Positions 50,959-59,773 of a stretch of DNA of 64,000 nt are shown here, piece after piece. Below the pieces are notes generated by a model, which was given only the letters and a program-made list of their open reading frames with translations, was not told the origin of the DNA and searched no databases. Position 1 is the first letter of the stretch, and each line of letters opens with the position of its first letter. The translations under genes were made by a program, and so were the position numbers. Source of the stretch: Bacillota bacterium (GTDB taxonomy: Bacteria > Bacillota > Clostridia > Lachnospirales > Lachnospiraceae); contig JAFAGA010000022.1 of assembly GCA_023423045.1 (NCBI GenBank), positions 52,862-116,861 on the forward strand. Direction: 5' to 3'.

Positions 50959-50985
50959 AAAGGAACCCGCGAGGGTTCCTTTCTG
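50959..50985 (+). terminator. Terminator of mazF
   Basis: AAAGGAACCC, GCGA tetraloop, GGGTTCCTTT, then CTGTT. Confidence 0.85.
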
Positions 50986-51460
50986 TTATACAGCAGGGGA
51001 GCTGTATAACCATAGCGTATAATAGGGTGGGAGTAGAAAGTGTTTTATCACTGTCTATGTGACTTATTATAAGGGGTAAATGTGTACACATTGTGACGAT
51101 TTTCTAAAATAAAACTAAAAAGGAAAAAGATTATATGAAATGTGACATGTTCAGGGCTGGATATATCTGAAGATAAGAATGCCTGTATTTAGACGGGGAA
51201 AGAGGGTGTCCGTTACGAAGAAGACAGGACACCCTCTTATATATTTATAATGTAGGGAGGAGGAAAGTGAAAATGTAACTTTTACTTTCCATTACCAGTA
51301 TATAGATAAGTTATGATGCAGATATGGATAGAATAAAGAATTTCTGTAAACAAACTGGTACATAAATATGTCAAACCTGGTTACTATATGAAGATTTACA
51401 TAATATTACAGGTAGAAAACAGCTTTGAATTATAGGCTGAAGCAAAAATTTTTAACATTT
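50986..51460. other. Gene-free stretch with an orphan hairpin
   Basis: No supported gene in 475 bp. It contains a strong hairpin at 51201-51237 (AGAGGGTGTCC/GGACACCCTCT), T-rich on both sides, and a smaller one at 51262-51290 (GGAAAGT/ACTTTCC). The first lies ~220 bp beyond the 3' end of the minus-strand araC-type gene and may be its distant terminator, or that of an unannotated small transcript from 51000-51200. Confidence 0.5.
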
Positions 51461-52321
51461 TTATAGGGGTATATACGCCTTTTTCCTTTTTCTGAAGTCC
51501 ACCGGACTGTGTCCGGTATTTTTTTTAAATACCTTGCTGAAATAAAATGGGTCATTAAACCCCACGACATTGGATATTTCACCGACTGTCAGGTCGGTAT
51601 CGCTCAAAAGTTCCTTGCTCTTGTCAATGCGAAGCTTTTCAATATATCTTGCCGGTGATGTCTGCATTGATTTCTGAAACTTCCTTATGAATTGATAAAT
51701 ACTGATATTGCAACTGTCGGCATAATACCCGATGGGATGGTTTTGCTGATACTCCAGATGCATCTTTTTGATTACATGTTCTATATCGTTGTTTTTAAAT
51801 CCCTTATGACCATTGTGATGCAAAATTGACTGCCTCGAGAACATTGACAGAATCTGTATAAGGTAGCCGATGCTGAGAGCATGGTATCCTGGATTTTTTA
51901 TATTAATTTCATGAATCATGGTTTCAAAGAGCTGTGTAACCTGGGATAGAATTCCGACAGGATAAAACCGGCTGTCCTCAAGGCCAAGCTCTCTCAACAG
52001 TTGCTGTACGGCTGTTCCGGTAAAATGGATCCAATAAAGTTCAGCCTGTTCACCGCCGACATAGTAATAGTCCTGCTCATCTAAGGGCCTGTATAGTATA
52101 ATATTTCCGGGCTGAATTGTGTGAAAACTGTCCCCATCCCTGTAATGCCCCACACCGTTTATCAGATAAACCAGATAATAGTCCAGGCGTCTTCGGGTCA
52201 ATGAAATACTTCTGTTTGCAATCTTCACATACCCGCAGCAATTGATAAAGTATGAATTAATCAAATCCTCTCTTCCGATGTTTGTATCGCTGTCCAGAAT
52301 AACCCCGCCATAATTTATCAT
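51461..52321 (-). CDS. AraC-family transcriptional regulator
   Basis: A 286-residue regulator. The N-terminal cupin-like sensing domain (about 40-140: YYLVYLINGVGHYRDGDSFH, IQPGNIILYRP) is followed by the double helix-turn-helix (about 185-280: IGYYADSCNISIYQFIRKFQ, LRIDKSKELLSDTDLTVGEI, GFNDPFYFSKVFKKNTGHSP). It is divergent from the GH109-like gene, with a 178-bp shared promoter region, so it probably controls that gene in response to a sugar. Confidence 0.94.
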   Translation of the reverse strand: MINYGGVILDSDTNIGREDLINSYFINCCGYVKIANRSISLTRRRLDYYLVYLINGVGHYRDGDSFHTIQPGNIILYRPLDEQDYYYVGGEQAELYWIHFTGTAVQQLLRELGLEDSRFYPVGILSQVTQLFETMIHEINIKNPGYHALSIGYLIQILSMFSRQSILHHNGHKGFKNNDIEHVIKKMHLEYQQNHPIGYYADSCNISIYQFIRKFQKSMQTSPARYIEKLRIDKSKELLSDTDLTVGEISNVVGFNDPFYFSKVFKKNTGHSPVDFRKRKKAYIPL

Positions 52322-52499
52322 TGACTTTACCTCACAATCAGCGCAATATTTTACAGGAAAAAAGCTATAAAATTCATGTTAATAGCCTAATTATACATCT
52401 ATACTATTCACATTACAATCAATATTTTCTATGTACATGCTTTGTGTCCATGTATGTGAAAATGGTGCTAAAATATACTTAAAGTGAGGTCATAAGAGA

Positions 52500-53768
52500 A
52501 TGCAAAGAGAATTGAAAATAGGTGTCATCGGACTTGGAGGCAGAGGCCTCGGACTGCTTTCTGCCATCGTTCCTATGGAAAACATAAAAGTTTTAGCCGT
52601 CGCCGATCACTATGAAGACCGGCGATTAAAAGGTGTGGATGAAGTAAAACGCGTTGCGGGAAATACACCTCTTTCCACTGCGGATTACAGGGAGGTGCTG
52701 GCCATGGATGAAATAGAGGCTGTGATTGTTTCCACCTCCTGGGCGGACCATATCCACATTGCAATTGCCGCAATGAAGGCAGGCAAATATGTCGCCTCTG
52801 AAGTTGGCGGCGCATATTCCATTGACGAATGCTGGGAACTGGTTAAAACCTATGAGGAAACCGGCACTCCATGCATGCTTTTGGAAAACTGCTGCTATGG
52901 GCGCGAAGAGTTGATGGTGCTGAACATGGTTAAAAAGGGACTTTTTGGAGAAGTCATTCATTGCCGTGGCGGATATCATCATGATTTGCGCGATGAGATT
53001 ACCAATGGCAGAGAAAACCGCCATTACCGGCTGAGCAATTATATGAACCGCAACTGCGAAAACTATCCTACCCATGAATTGGGCCCGATAGCAAAGGTTT
53101 TGAACATCAACCGCGGTAACCGTATGCTTTCCCTCACTTCGATGGCATCCAAGGCAAGGGGGCTTCACGAATATATTTTGAAGGAAAAAGGCCCGAATTA
53201 CGATCTGGCAAGCTTCAATTTCACCCAGGGTGACGTGGTCACCACCACCATTAAATGCGCCCATGGGGAGACAATTACCATAACGCTGGATACCACCCTG
53301 CCCCGGGCTTATTCCAGGGGGTTTGAAGTACATGGTACCAAAGCACTCTATATGGAGGACAACAACTCCCTTTTTATTGATGGTGTACATAATCAATATG
53401 ATTTTGTCTGGAAAGAGCAGTGGAACAATGTAGAAAAGCTAAGGGAACAATACGACCATCCCATCTGGCAGACCTACACACCCGATGCCGATGCAGGCCA
53501 TGGCGGTATGGATGTGCTGGTACTCCGGGCGTTCTTTGAAAGCGTCAGGGAGCACACCCTGCCCCCTATCGATGTCTATGACATGGCGGCTTGGATGAGC
53601 ATCACCACGCTTTCCGAGCAATCCATTGCCATGGGCGGACAGCCGGTTGCCATCCCTGACTTTACCAACGGCCGGTGGATAAACCGCGAAGCAGAGGTGC
53701 AAGGCCCCTTCTGCCTGAGTGATGTATGTGACGAATGGTGGGAAAAGAATAGAAACTCTTTTAAATAA
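52500..53768 (+). CDS. Gfo/Idh/MocA oxidoreductase, GH109-like NAD-dependent glycosidase candidate
   Basis: A 422-residue protein. The NAD-binding motif is KIGVIGLGGRGLGLL near residue 7. The C-terminal domain carries YPTHELGPIAKVLNINRGNR near residue 195 and AGHGGMDVLVLRAFFESV near 335, features of the GH109 family, whose members cleave alpha-N-acetylgalactosaminides by transient oxidation with bound NAD. No signal peptide, so it would act on imported sugars. It is flanked by an AraC regulator and an ABC importer with its two-component system. Simple sugar dehydrogenase activity remains an alternative. Confidence 0.85.
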   Translation: MQRELKIGVIGLGGRGLGLLSAIVPMENIKVLAVADHYEDRRLKGVDEVKRVAGNTPLSTADYREVLAMDEIEAVIVSTSWADHIHIAIAAMKAGKYVASEVGGAYSIDECWELVKTYEETGTPCMLLENCCYGREELMVLNMVKKGLFGEVIHCRGGYHHDLRDEITNGRENRHYRLSNYMNRNCENYPTHELGPIAKVLNINRGNRMLSLTSMASKARGLHEYILKEKGPNYDLASFNFTQGDVVTTTIKCAHGETITITLDTTLPRAYSRGFEVHGTKALYMEDNNSLFIDGVHNQYDFVWKEQWNNVEKLREQYDHPIWQTYTPDADAGHGGMDVLVLRAFFESVREHTLPPIDVYDMAAWMSITTLSEQSIAMGGQPVAIPDFTNGRWINREAEVQGPFCLSDVCDEWWEKNRNSFK

Positions 53769-53782
53769 AATCAAGTAAAAAT

Positions 53783-53825
53783 TGCCGGGGCGGCAATATA
53801 GTATGGTTGCTCCCGGCATTTTTTA
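53783..53825 (+). terminator. Terminator of the GH109-like gene
   Basis: TGCCGGG and GCAA pair with TTGC and CCCGGCA around a short loop, followed by TTTTTT. The stretch from here to 54058 holds no supported gene. Confidence 0.85.
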
Positions 53826-54058
53826 TGATGCCCGGCCGGTGTGCGATAAATTATAAGAATTATTTAAATGAGCTCGGTTTGGCTATGAACCGGTCTCATC
53901 AATTAACCGACTTCGCGGTGTCAGATACAAATATAACAGCGTCAATATCCATACCTGAAGTCTATGATTTACTTGCCATAATATCAATTATTGTGTAATA
54001 TTAAATTAAAATATACAACATTTTACACATTGCAGACTGCCATAGGGATGGGAAAAAT

Positions 54059-55870
54059 ATGATGAAAAAATTCTATTTTAACAATCTGAGGATCAGGAGC
54101 AAGCTATTGCTTCTGTATACGTTCTGTGTTCTGATACCGATTATTCTCACCGACGTCATAATCATGTATACCGTCAATGCCAATTACAGGGAAAGCCAGT
54201 TAAGAGACTTAAGGCATGCCATGGAGCGTGTTGAATACAATCTGGGAGAGACGATAGAGGGCTGTATCCTGTTTACCAATAACATGTATACCGACAGCTC
54301 CCTGGACAAATTCCTGAACCGGAGGTACTCCAGCTATAATGATTATTATGATGAATATAATAAGATGCTGGATAATAACAGCCTGAGCTATAATTATAAC
54401 TACGGTATGCTGAACAAAATCGAGATTTTCGCGGATAACGATACCATGCTGGGAGGCGGTAAGATTTCCACCTTCAAGTCCGCCCGGGATTCGGACTGGT
54501 ACATAGAATATAAGGCCAGCGGCAAGGACATTTTCCTGTATACCTATTACGATGAAACTAAAAAATTCATTCCGGGCAGCGGTTCCTGCAGAACCGTCAG
54601 TATTATCAGAAAGCTGGGCAACTTCGGGAGTAAGATGGAGAAAGTTCTAAAGATTGATGTCAGCTACAATGAAATGCTGATTGATGTCCTGAATGAGAAA
54701 ATTGACGGCACCATCTATGTAAGAAATAAGGATTACATCCTGTTCTCCAATCTGCCGGGTACCAGCGGCATGAGGAGATTCGAGGCGGCGGACAGCCTGG
54801 ACGGCTTGGAACCGACCATGAGTAAAACCTTTTTCAGCTGCAATGAAGAATGGGAGGTTTTAATCTATGCGAAGAGCACTCCCTTTTGGAATGTCCTTCT
54901 CCAGAACAAGGGATTGCTGTATTTGATTGTTCTTGATTTCTTTGTGCCCACCCTGTTAATTTATCTCATCGGCAAATCCATATCCCATCGGCTGACGGTG
55001 ATTTCCGCCTATCTGGGCAAGGCGGAGAAGGAACAGTTTGAGGTGATCGATTGCCTGGAGGGAGAGGACGAGATCGGCAAAGTAATCCGTAATTATAATA
55101 TGATGGTGCTCCGGATTAAGGAACTCATCGAGGTGGTGTTTAAAGGGAATGCCGAGAAACAGGCTTTGGAGCTTTCCAAGAAGCAGGCAGAGCTGCAGGC
55201 CATCCAGAGCCAGGTGAATCCTCATTTTCTATTTAATACACTGGAGACAATCCGGATGCGGAGCCTGATTAAGAATGAAACGGAGACCGCGGGAATTATC
55301 GGTGAGCTGGCCATTTTATTCCGCAAGAGCATGACCTGGGGGGAGGACTGTATTCCCATCGCCGAGGAAATGAATTTTATTGAAAAATATATCAGTATAC
55401 AGAGGTACCGTTACGGCGACAAGATCAAATTCAATCACTATGTGATGCCGGAATGCAATTCCTATCTGATTCCGAAGCTGACTATAAGCAGTTTTATTGA
55501 GAATGCTTGTGTCCATGGCTTGGAAGCCACGGAAAAGGAAGGTGTAATATCTCTGACGGTAACGAAAAGCGGGGAATGCCTGTATATCGAAATATCCGAC
55601 AATGGAAAAGGCTTTGAGGAGCGGCGGCTTGAGGAAATACGCCATATGATTGCACATGCGGATCATAAGATGCTGAGCGAATCAAGGAGCACGGGGATGC
55701 TGAATGCATATTTAAGGCTGAAGATGCATTTTGATAATCGGGTTCTGTTTGATATTGACAGCAAGCCGGAGGACGGAACCGATATATTGATACAGATTCC
55801 TCTGGATGCAGTGGGGGATGCGGCAATGGCTGATGCGATAATGAATGGGGAGGACACAGAAAATGATTAA
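54059..55870 (+). CDS. Sensor histidine kinase, YesM type
   Basis: A 603-residue membrane kinase. One membrane segment at about residues 16-38, a ~240-residue extracytoplasmic sensing domain, a second segment near 280-305, a HAMP-like linker, then the His_kinase domain with IQSQVNPHFLFNTLETIRM (phospho-acceptor His389) and a GHKL ATPase domain (FIENACVHG, EISDNGKGFEE). This is the usual partner of AraC-type response regulators next to CUT1 sugar importers. It overlaps the regulator gene by 8 bp. Confidence 0.95.
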   Translation: MMKKFYFNNLRIRSKLLLLYTFCVLIPIILTDVIIMYTVNANYRESQLRDLRHAMERVEYNLGETIEGCILFTNNMYTDSSLDKFLNRRYSSYNDYYDEYNKMLDNNSLSYNYNYGMLNKIEIFADNDTMLGGGKISTFKSARDSDWYIEYKASGKDIFLYTYYDETKKFIPGSGSCRTVSIIRKLGNFGSKMEKVLKIDVSYNEMLIDVLNEKIDGTIYVRNKDYILFSNLPGTSGMRRFEAADSLDGLEPTMSKTFFSCNEEWEVLIYAKSTPFWNVLLQNKGLLYLIVLDFFVPTLLIYLIGKSISHRLTVISAYLGKAEKEQFEVIDCLEGEDEIGKVIRNYNMMVLRIKELIEVVFKGNAEKQALELSKKQAELQAIQSQVNPHFLFNTLETIRMRSLIKNETETAGIIGELAILFRKSMTWGEDCIPIAEEMNFIEKYISIQRYRYGDKIKFNHYVMPECNSYLIPKLTISSFIENACVHGLEATEKEGVISLTVTKSGECLYIEISDNGKGFEERRLEEIRHMIAHADHKMLSESRSTGMLNAYLRLKMHFDNRVLFDIDSKPEDGTDILIQIPLDAVGDAAMADAIMNGEDTEND

Positions 55871-57464
55871 GGTGATGATTGCCGACGACGAACCTTTTAT
55901 TCGTCAGGGATTGAAGATTTTGATTAATTGGGAACAGTACGGCTTTGAAATATGCGGTGAAGCGGTGAACGGGAAAGAAGCCCTGGAGCTGATGGAACGG
56001 GAGGAGTACGATCTGGTCATCACGGATATTAAGATGCCGGGGATGAACGGCCTTGAACTGATCGAGCATACCTGGGAGAAGGTGTCCAGACATACCCGTT
56101 TTATTATTCTGAGCGGCTTTTATGAATTTGAATATGCAAGGAAAGCGATCAAATACGGGGTGGTGGATTATGTATTAAAACCGGTGCAAATGGAAGAGCT
56201 GATCCGTGCCCTGGAGAATTATAAGGAACAGTATTTTAAACAGATTGCCGAGCGCAAGCATCTGGAATACTCGGAGAAAATTATATTTGACCGGAACCTG
56301 TCTTATCTGATATCGGACCGGTTTGATAATGAGAGTCTGGAGTATGTTACCAGGTATCTTCCGGACTCCTCCCATCTTCGTTATATCAGCATTGAGTATG
56401 AGCCCTCCGAACCTGAATTCCAGGCATTGACCAAGGAAGAAAAGATTAAGGCCAGGAGCGGCTTATATGATGCGCTCCGGGCTTTTCTTGGAGAGTATTG
56501 GTATCACGCATATATGGAAGCACATCCCTTTGAAGAAATCTATGGGGTTGGCTTTTTATTTATTAAGCGCTTCGCCGAAGAGGCAGGTATGAATGAGAAG
56601 GCTTATATCCAAAGGTTATATTGCCGGTTGGCGGAAGGCTGTCTCTACAAGATCAGATTATATATCGGACAAAGGGTGGAGGATATCGGCAAGCTGTCGG
56701 AAACGTACAAATCGGCGACCATAGCACGTACCTTCCAGCTGTTTTCCAAGGAAAAGGATATTGCCTTCTATGACGAGATCGGGAGGAATCTGCGTACCAG
56801 CCGTTATCCGGTGGACAAGGAGATGATGGATGAACTGATACGGGCGATTGAGGAGAATGACAGAGGTGCTATCGAACAGAGAATAGACGAGGTCTATGGG
56901 CATTTTAAGGAGCTGGCGACAGAGCCGGATATTATTAAGATTAATCTGGATTATCTGCTGTTTAATCTTATCAGCATAGCCAAGGAGCTGGACCCGGATT
57001 TCGACCAGGAGGAAATCTACAGGATGATCAGCCAGGGAGGGTATGAGCAGATTGCAATCCGGGGCAGCGTAACACATTTTAAGGAATTTGCCCGGGAGTT
57101 TTCCGACTATCTCCATGAGCTGAGACAGCATGCCTTCGGCGGAGTGCTTACGGAGATTGAAAAGGAGATTACGGAGCATTATATGGATAATCTCAGCCTG
57201 AAATTCCTGAGTGAGAAATACTTCATTAACAGCGCGTATCTGGGACAGATCTTCAAGCGGCAGTTCGGCAGTCCCTTTAAGGATTATCTGAATAATTATC
57301 GAATTGACCGGGCTGCGGAGCTTTTGATCCGATCGGATGAAAAGATCTATTTAATCGCCGAAGGAGTAGGCTTTAACAATACGGACTATTTTATCAGTAA
57401 ATTCGTCCAGCTGAAGGGCATCACTCCATTGCAATACCGCAAACAATTCCTCGGAAGGAAATAG
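55863..57464 (+). CDS. Response regulator with AraC output domain, YesN type
   Basis: A 533-residue regulator. The receiver domain (1-120) has DDEPFIRQGL, phospho-acceptor Asp55 in ITDIKMPG and the Lys in VVDYVLKPVQ. A ~280-residue central domain of unknown type follows. The C-terminal ~100 residues are the AraC double helix-turn-helix (LSEKYFINSAYLGQIFKRQF, GVGFNNTDYFISKFVQLKGI). The start at 55863 has GGAGG at 9 nt and overlaps the kinase stop. It likely activates the ABC importer genes downstream. Confidence 0.95.
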   Translation: MIKVMIADDEPFIRQGLKILINWEQYGFEICGEAVNGKEALELMEREEYDLVITDIKMPGMNGLELIEHTWEKVSRHTRFIILSGFYEFEYARKAIKYGVVDYVLKPVQMEELIRALENYKEQYFKQIAERKHLEYSEKIIFDRNLSYLISDRFDNESLEYVTRYLPDSSHLRYISIEYEPSEPEFQALTKEEKIKARSGLYDALRAFLGEYWYHAYMEAHPFEEIYGVGFLFIKRFAEEAGMNEKAYIQRLYCRLAEGCLYKIRLYIGQRVEDIGKLSETYKSATIARTFQLFSKEKDIAFYDEIGRNLRTSRYPVDKEMMDELIRAIEENDRGAIEQRIDEVYGHFKELATEPDIIKINLDYLLFNLISIAKELDPDFDQEEIYRMISQGGYEQIAIRGSVTHFKEFAREFSDYLHELRQHAFGGVLTEIEKEITEHYMDNLSLKFLSEKYFINSAYLGQIFKRQFGSPFKDYLNNYRIDRAAELLIRSDEKIYLIAEGVGFNNTDYFISKFVQLKGITPLQYRKQFLGRK

Positions 57465-57720
57465 GATCAGGCGCTGCACATCTTGTGGCGCTGAAATCAT
57501 TTTATACATATTATACAAAATATGATTTATTTTTAGTGGTTCCATAAGGAGATATAATTATTAGTATTTTGACTATACTTTATAAGTTGATGAATTTGTT
57601 TAGTGATGATATTATTTTATTAGCTGCTTATGGTGAATTGCACATGGTGGATATGGTGTTCGGCTGTATGTGGCAGGAGGCAATTTACATAGACAGTAAA
57701 AAAGTATAGGGAGGAATAAT

Positions 57721-59457
57721 ATGAGAAAGTTCAAGGCCTTGATTGCTATTCTTATGGTAATCGCAATGTTTGGCACACTTCTTGCTGGCTGCAAGAAGGC
57801 TGAGAAACCGGCGGATAGTCAGGGGGTTAAGAAAAACGAGCAGACAGAGAACAAAGATAGTGCTGCTCCAACCGCAGAAGGAAAGAAAGTGGAGAAGGTG
57901 TTCACGATGTTCAATGCGGTTCCGGGAACGGAAATTCCGGATGACAACAGAGTTATGAGAGCAATTGCAGATATTACAGGAGCATGGGCAAAAGTAACCT
58001 GGTTGACAGGCCAGTCGGCAGACGAAAGAATCGGTGTTATGATTGCCGGAGGCGATTATCCTGACTTCATCAGCGGTTCCACTGGTACTGCGGCTTTATT
58101 GGAGGCGGGAGCCTTGATCCCCATCGATGAGTATTGGGATGACTATCCGAATATTAAGAATTATTTATCTGAATCCGACTGGAACAAGGTCAGGGCAGAG
58201 GACGGGCATATCTACCTGATACCGCAGTTCGGCATCATCCAGGGTGAGGATATGGCTACCTATCATTGGGATGAAGCATTTTGGATTCAGAAGGAAGTTT
58301 TGATTTGGGCTGATTTTCCGAAAATTACAACCATGGACCAGTATTTTGATGTGATCAAGAGCTATATGGAAGCTCATCCGACCACAGAGGACGGACAGGA
58401 AACCGTAGGCTTTACCATGAGCAGTGAGGACTGGAGATACTTTGGCGTTGAGAATCCTCCTTATTTCTTAATGGGATATCCCAACGACGGTGCCTGCATT
58501 GTAGACCCGGTGAAAGAGGAAGCCATCGACTACAATACCCTGCCGGAAGCAAAGACCTATTACCAGAGAATTAATAAGGCATTTAATGAAAAGCTGGTTC
58601 ATCCTGAGACCTTCACCATGTCTTATGACCAATATATCGCGTTATTATCCACAGGCAGAGTTCTTGGCACCCTGGATCAGTTATGGAACTTCAACACCGC
58701 CAATGAAGCGTTGGTAACCCAGGGCCTGGTTGGCAAGACCTATATTCCGCTGCCCATATCCTATTCCGGTGACGGCAAGCAGAAGTGGCACAGCCCTTCC
58801 GCACTTGATGTATCCAACGGATTATCTGTTACTACCAGCTGTAAGGATATTCCCGGTGCATTGCAGTTTGTAAATGATCTTCTTTCCCCCGAGGTTATGA
58901 CTTTAAGATATTGGGGACAGGAAGGAATCGACTACATGGTGGGCGATGACGGCGTGTTCTACAAGACGGATGAGCAGAGAGCAAATTATGATAATCAGGA
59001 TTATGCAACAGATAATCTGGTCAATACCGCATATGCCTATTTCCCTCATTTTGAAGGTATGCTTGCTGACGGTAAGAATGCGGCGGATCCCAAAAATCAG
59101 CCGAATGAATTCTATAATACATTGTATGATGTTGAAAAACAGCTTTTGGATGGCTATGGCTATAAGACCTTCCTGGATTTCTTAGGAGATACCGAGACGA
59201 CAAATGCTCCCTGGTATCCGATGTGGTCCTTTACCAATAACTGGACTGCAGATACACCGGAGGGCCAGGCTAAGAATAAGATTACAGAGCTGAAGCATAC
59301 CTGGCTGCCGAAGGCTATGATGGCATCCGAAGCAGAGTTTGACTCCATTTGGGATGAATACCAGGAGGTTTATAAGGAAGAAGTAGATGCTGATGCATAT
59401 CTGGACGCGTTAACCGCCGAGATTAAGAGAAGAGCCGAGGTAGCGCGCGGTGAGTAA
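57721..59457 (+). CDS. Extracellular sugar-binding lipoprotein (family 1, LplA-like)
   Basis: A 578-residue substrate-binding protein of a CUT1 importer. The signal peptide ends in LLAGC (Cys23), followed by a charged linker. Typical segments are IGVMIAGGDYPDFISGSTGT near residue 100, ALIPIDEYWDDYPNIKNYLS and, later, NGLSVTTSCKDIPGALQFVN. The large size is that of LplA/YtcQ-type receptors for oligosaccharides. GGGAGG precedes the ATG. The 256 bp before it hold only an AT-rich promoter region. A strong hairpin follows before the permeases. Confidence 0.94.
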   Translation: MRKFKALIAILMVIAMFGTLLAGCKKAEKPADSQGVKKNEQTENKDSAAPTAEGKKVEKVFTMFNAVPGTEIPDDNRVMRAIADITGAWAKVTWLTGQSADERIGVMIAGGDYPDFISGSTGTAALLEAGALIPIDEYWDDYPNIKNYLSESDWNKVRAEDGHIYLIPQFGIIQGEDMATYHWDEAFWIQKEVLIWADFPKITTMDQYFDVIKSYMEAHPTTEDGQETVGFTMSSEDWRYFGVENPPYFLMGYPNDGACIVDPVKEEAIDYNTLPEAKTYYQRINKAFNEKLVHPETFTMSYDQYIALLSTGRVLGTLDQLWNFNTANEALVTQGLVGKTYIPLPISYSGDGKQKWHSPSALDVSNGLSVTTSCKDIPGALQFVNDLLSPEVMTLRYWGQEGIDYMVGDDGVFYKTDEQRANYDNQDYATDNLVNTAYAYFPHFEGMLADGKNAADPKNQPNEFYNTLYDVEKQLLDGYGYKTFLDFLGDTETTNAPWYPMWSFTNNWTADTPEGQAKNKITELKHTWLPKAMMASEAEFDSIWDEYQEVYKEEVDADAYLDALTAEIKRRAEVARGE

Positions 59458-59480
59458 TAATTTAGTGAAGTAAAGTACTA

Positions 59481-59518
59481 TATGGGGTGTCTTAAGCTAT
59501 TATTTAAGGCACCCCATA
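59481..59518 (+). terminator. Hairpin between the binding protein and permease genes
   Basis: ATGGGGTG-T-CTTAA pairs with TTAAG-G-CACCCCAT. There is no T-run, so it is more likely an mRNA-stabilising or attenuating structure that gives more binding protein than permease. A second hairpin (GGCAAGGCGGC/CCGGCTTTGCC) lies at 59523-59550. The rest of 59458-59773 has no supported gene. Confidence 0.6.
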
Positions 59519-59773
59519 ATCAGGCAAGGCGGCTTAAACCGGCTTTGCCGACCGTATATTAAGGCGAATACTACTGTATAAATGTACGGAATAAATGTGC
59601 GGCGGCACTGTGTTTCAGGAAATAGACAGCGATGTACGAGTTACACTGCAGGCTGAACTGTAATATGTACGAACCGTAGATTTATATATTCTTATATATT
59701 GTATTGACGTAAGGTTAACGGGATGTCAGGGATGGCACCCGGTCGGGAATAATGAAAGACTGGAGGCGCATAT

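Noticed and set aside
53807..53998. 63-codon open frame after the GH109-like gene
   Set aside because: It begins inside the terminator hairpin, has no ribosome site and no plausible protein composition.
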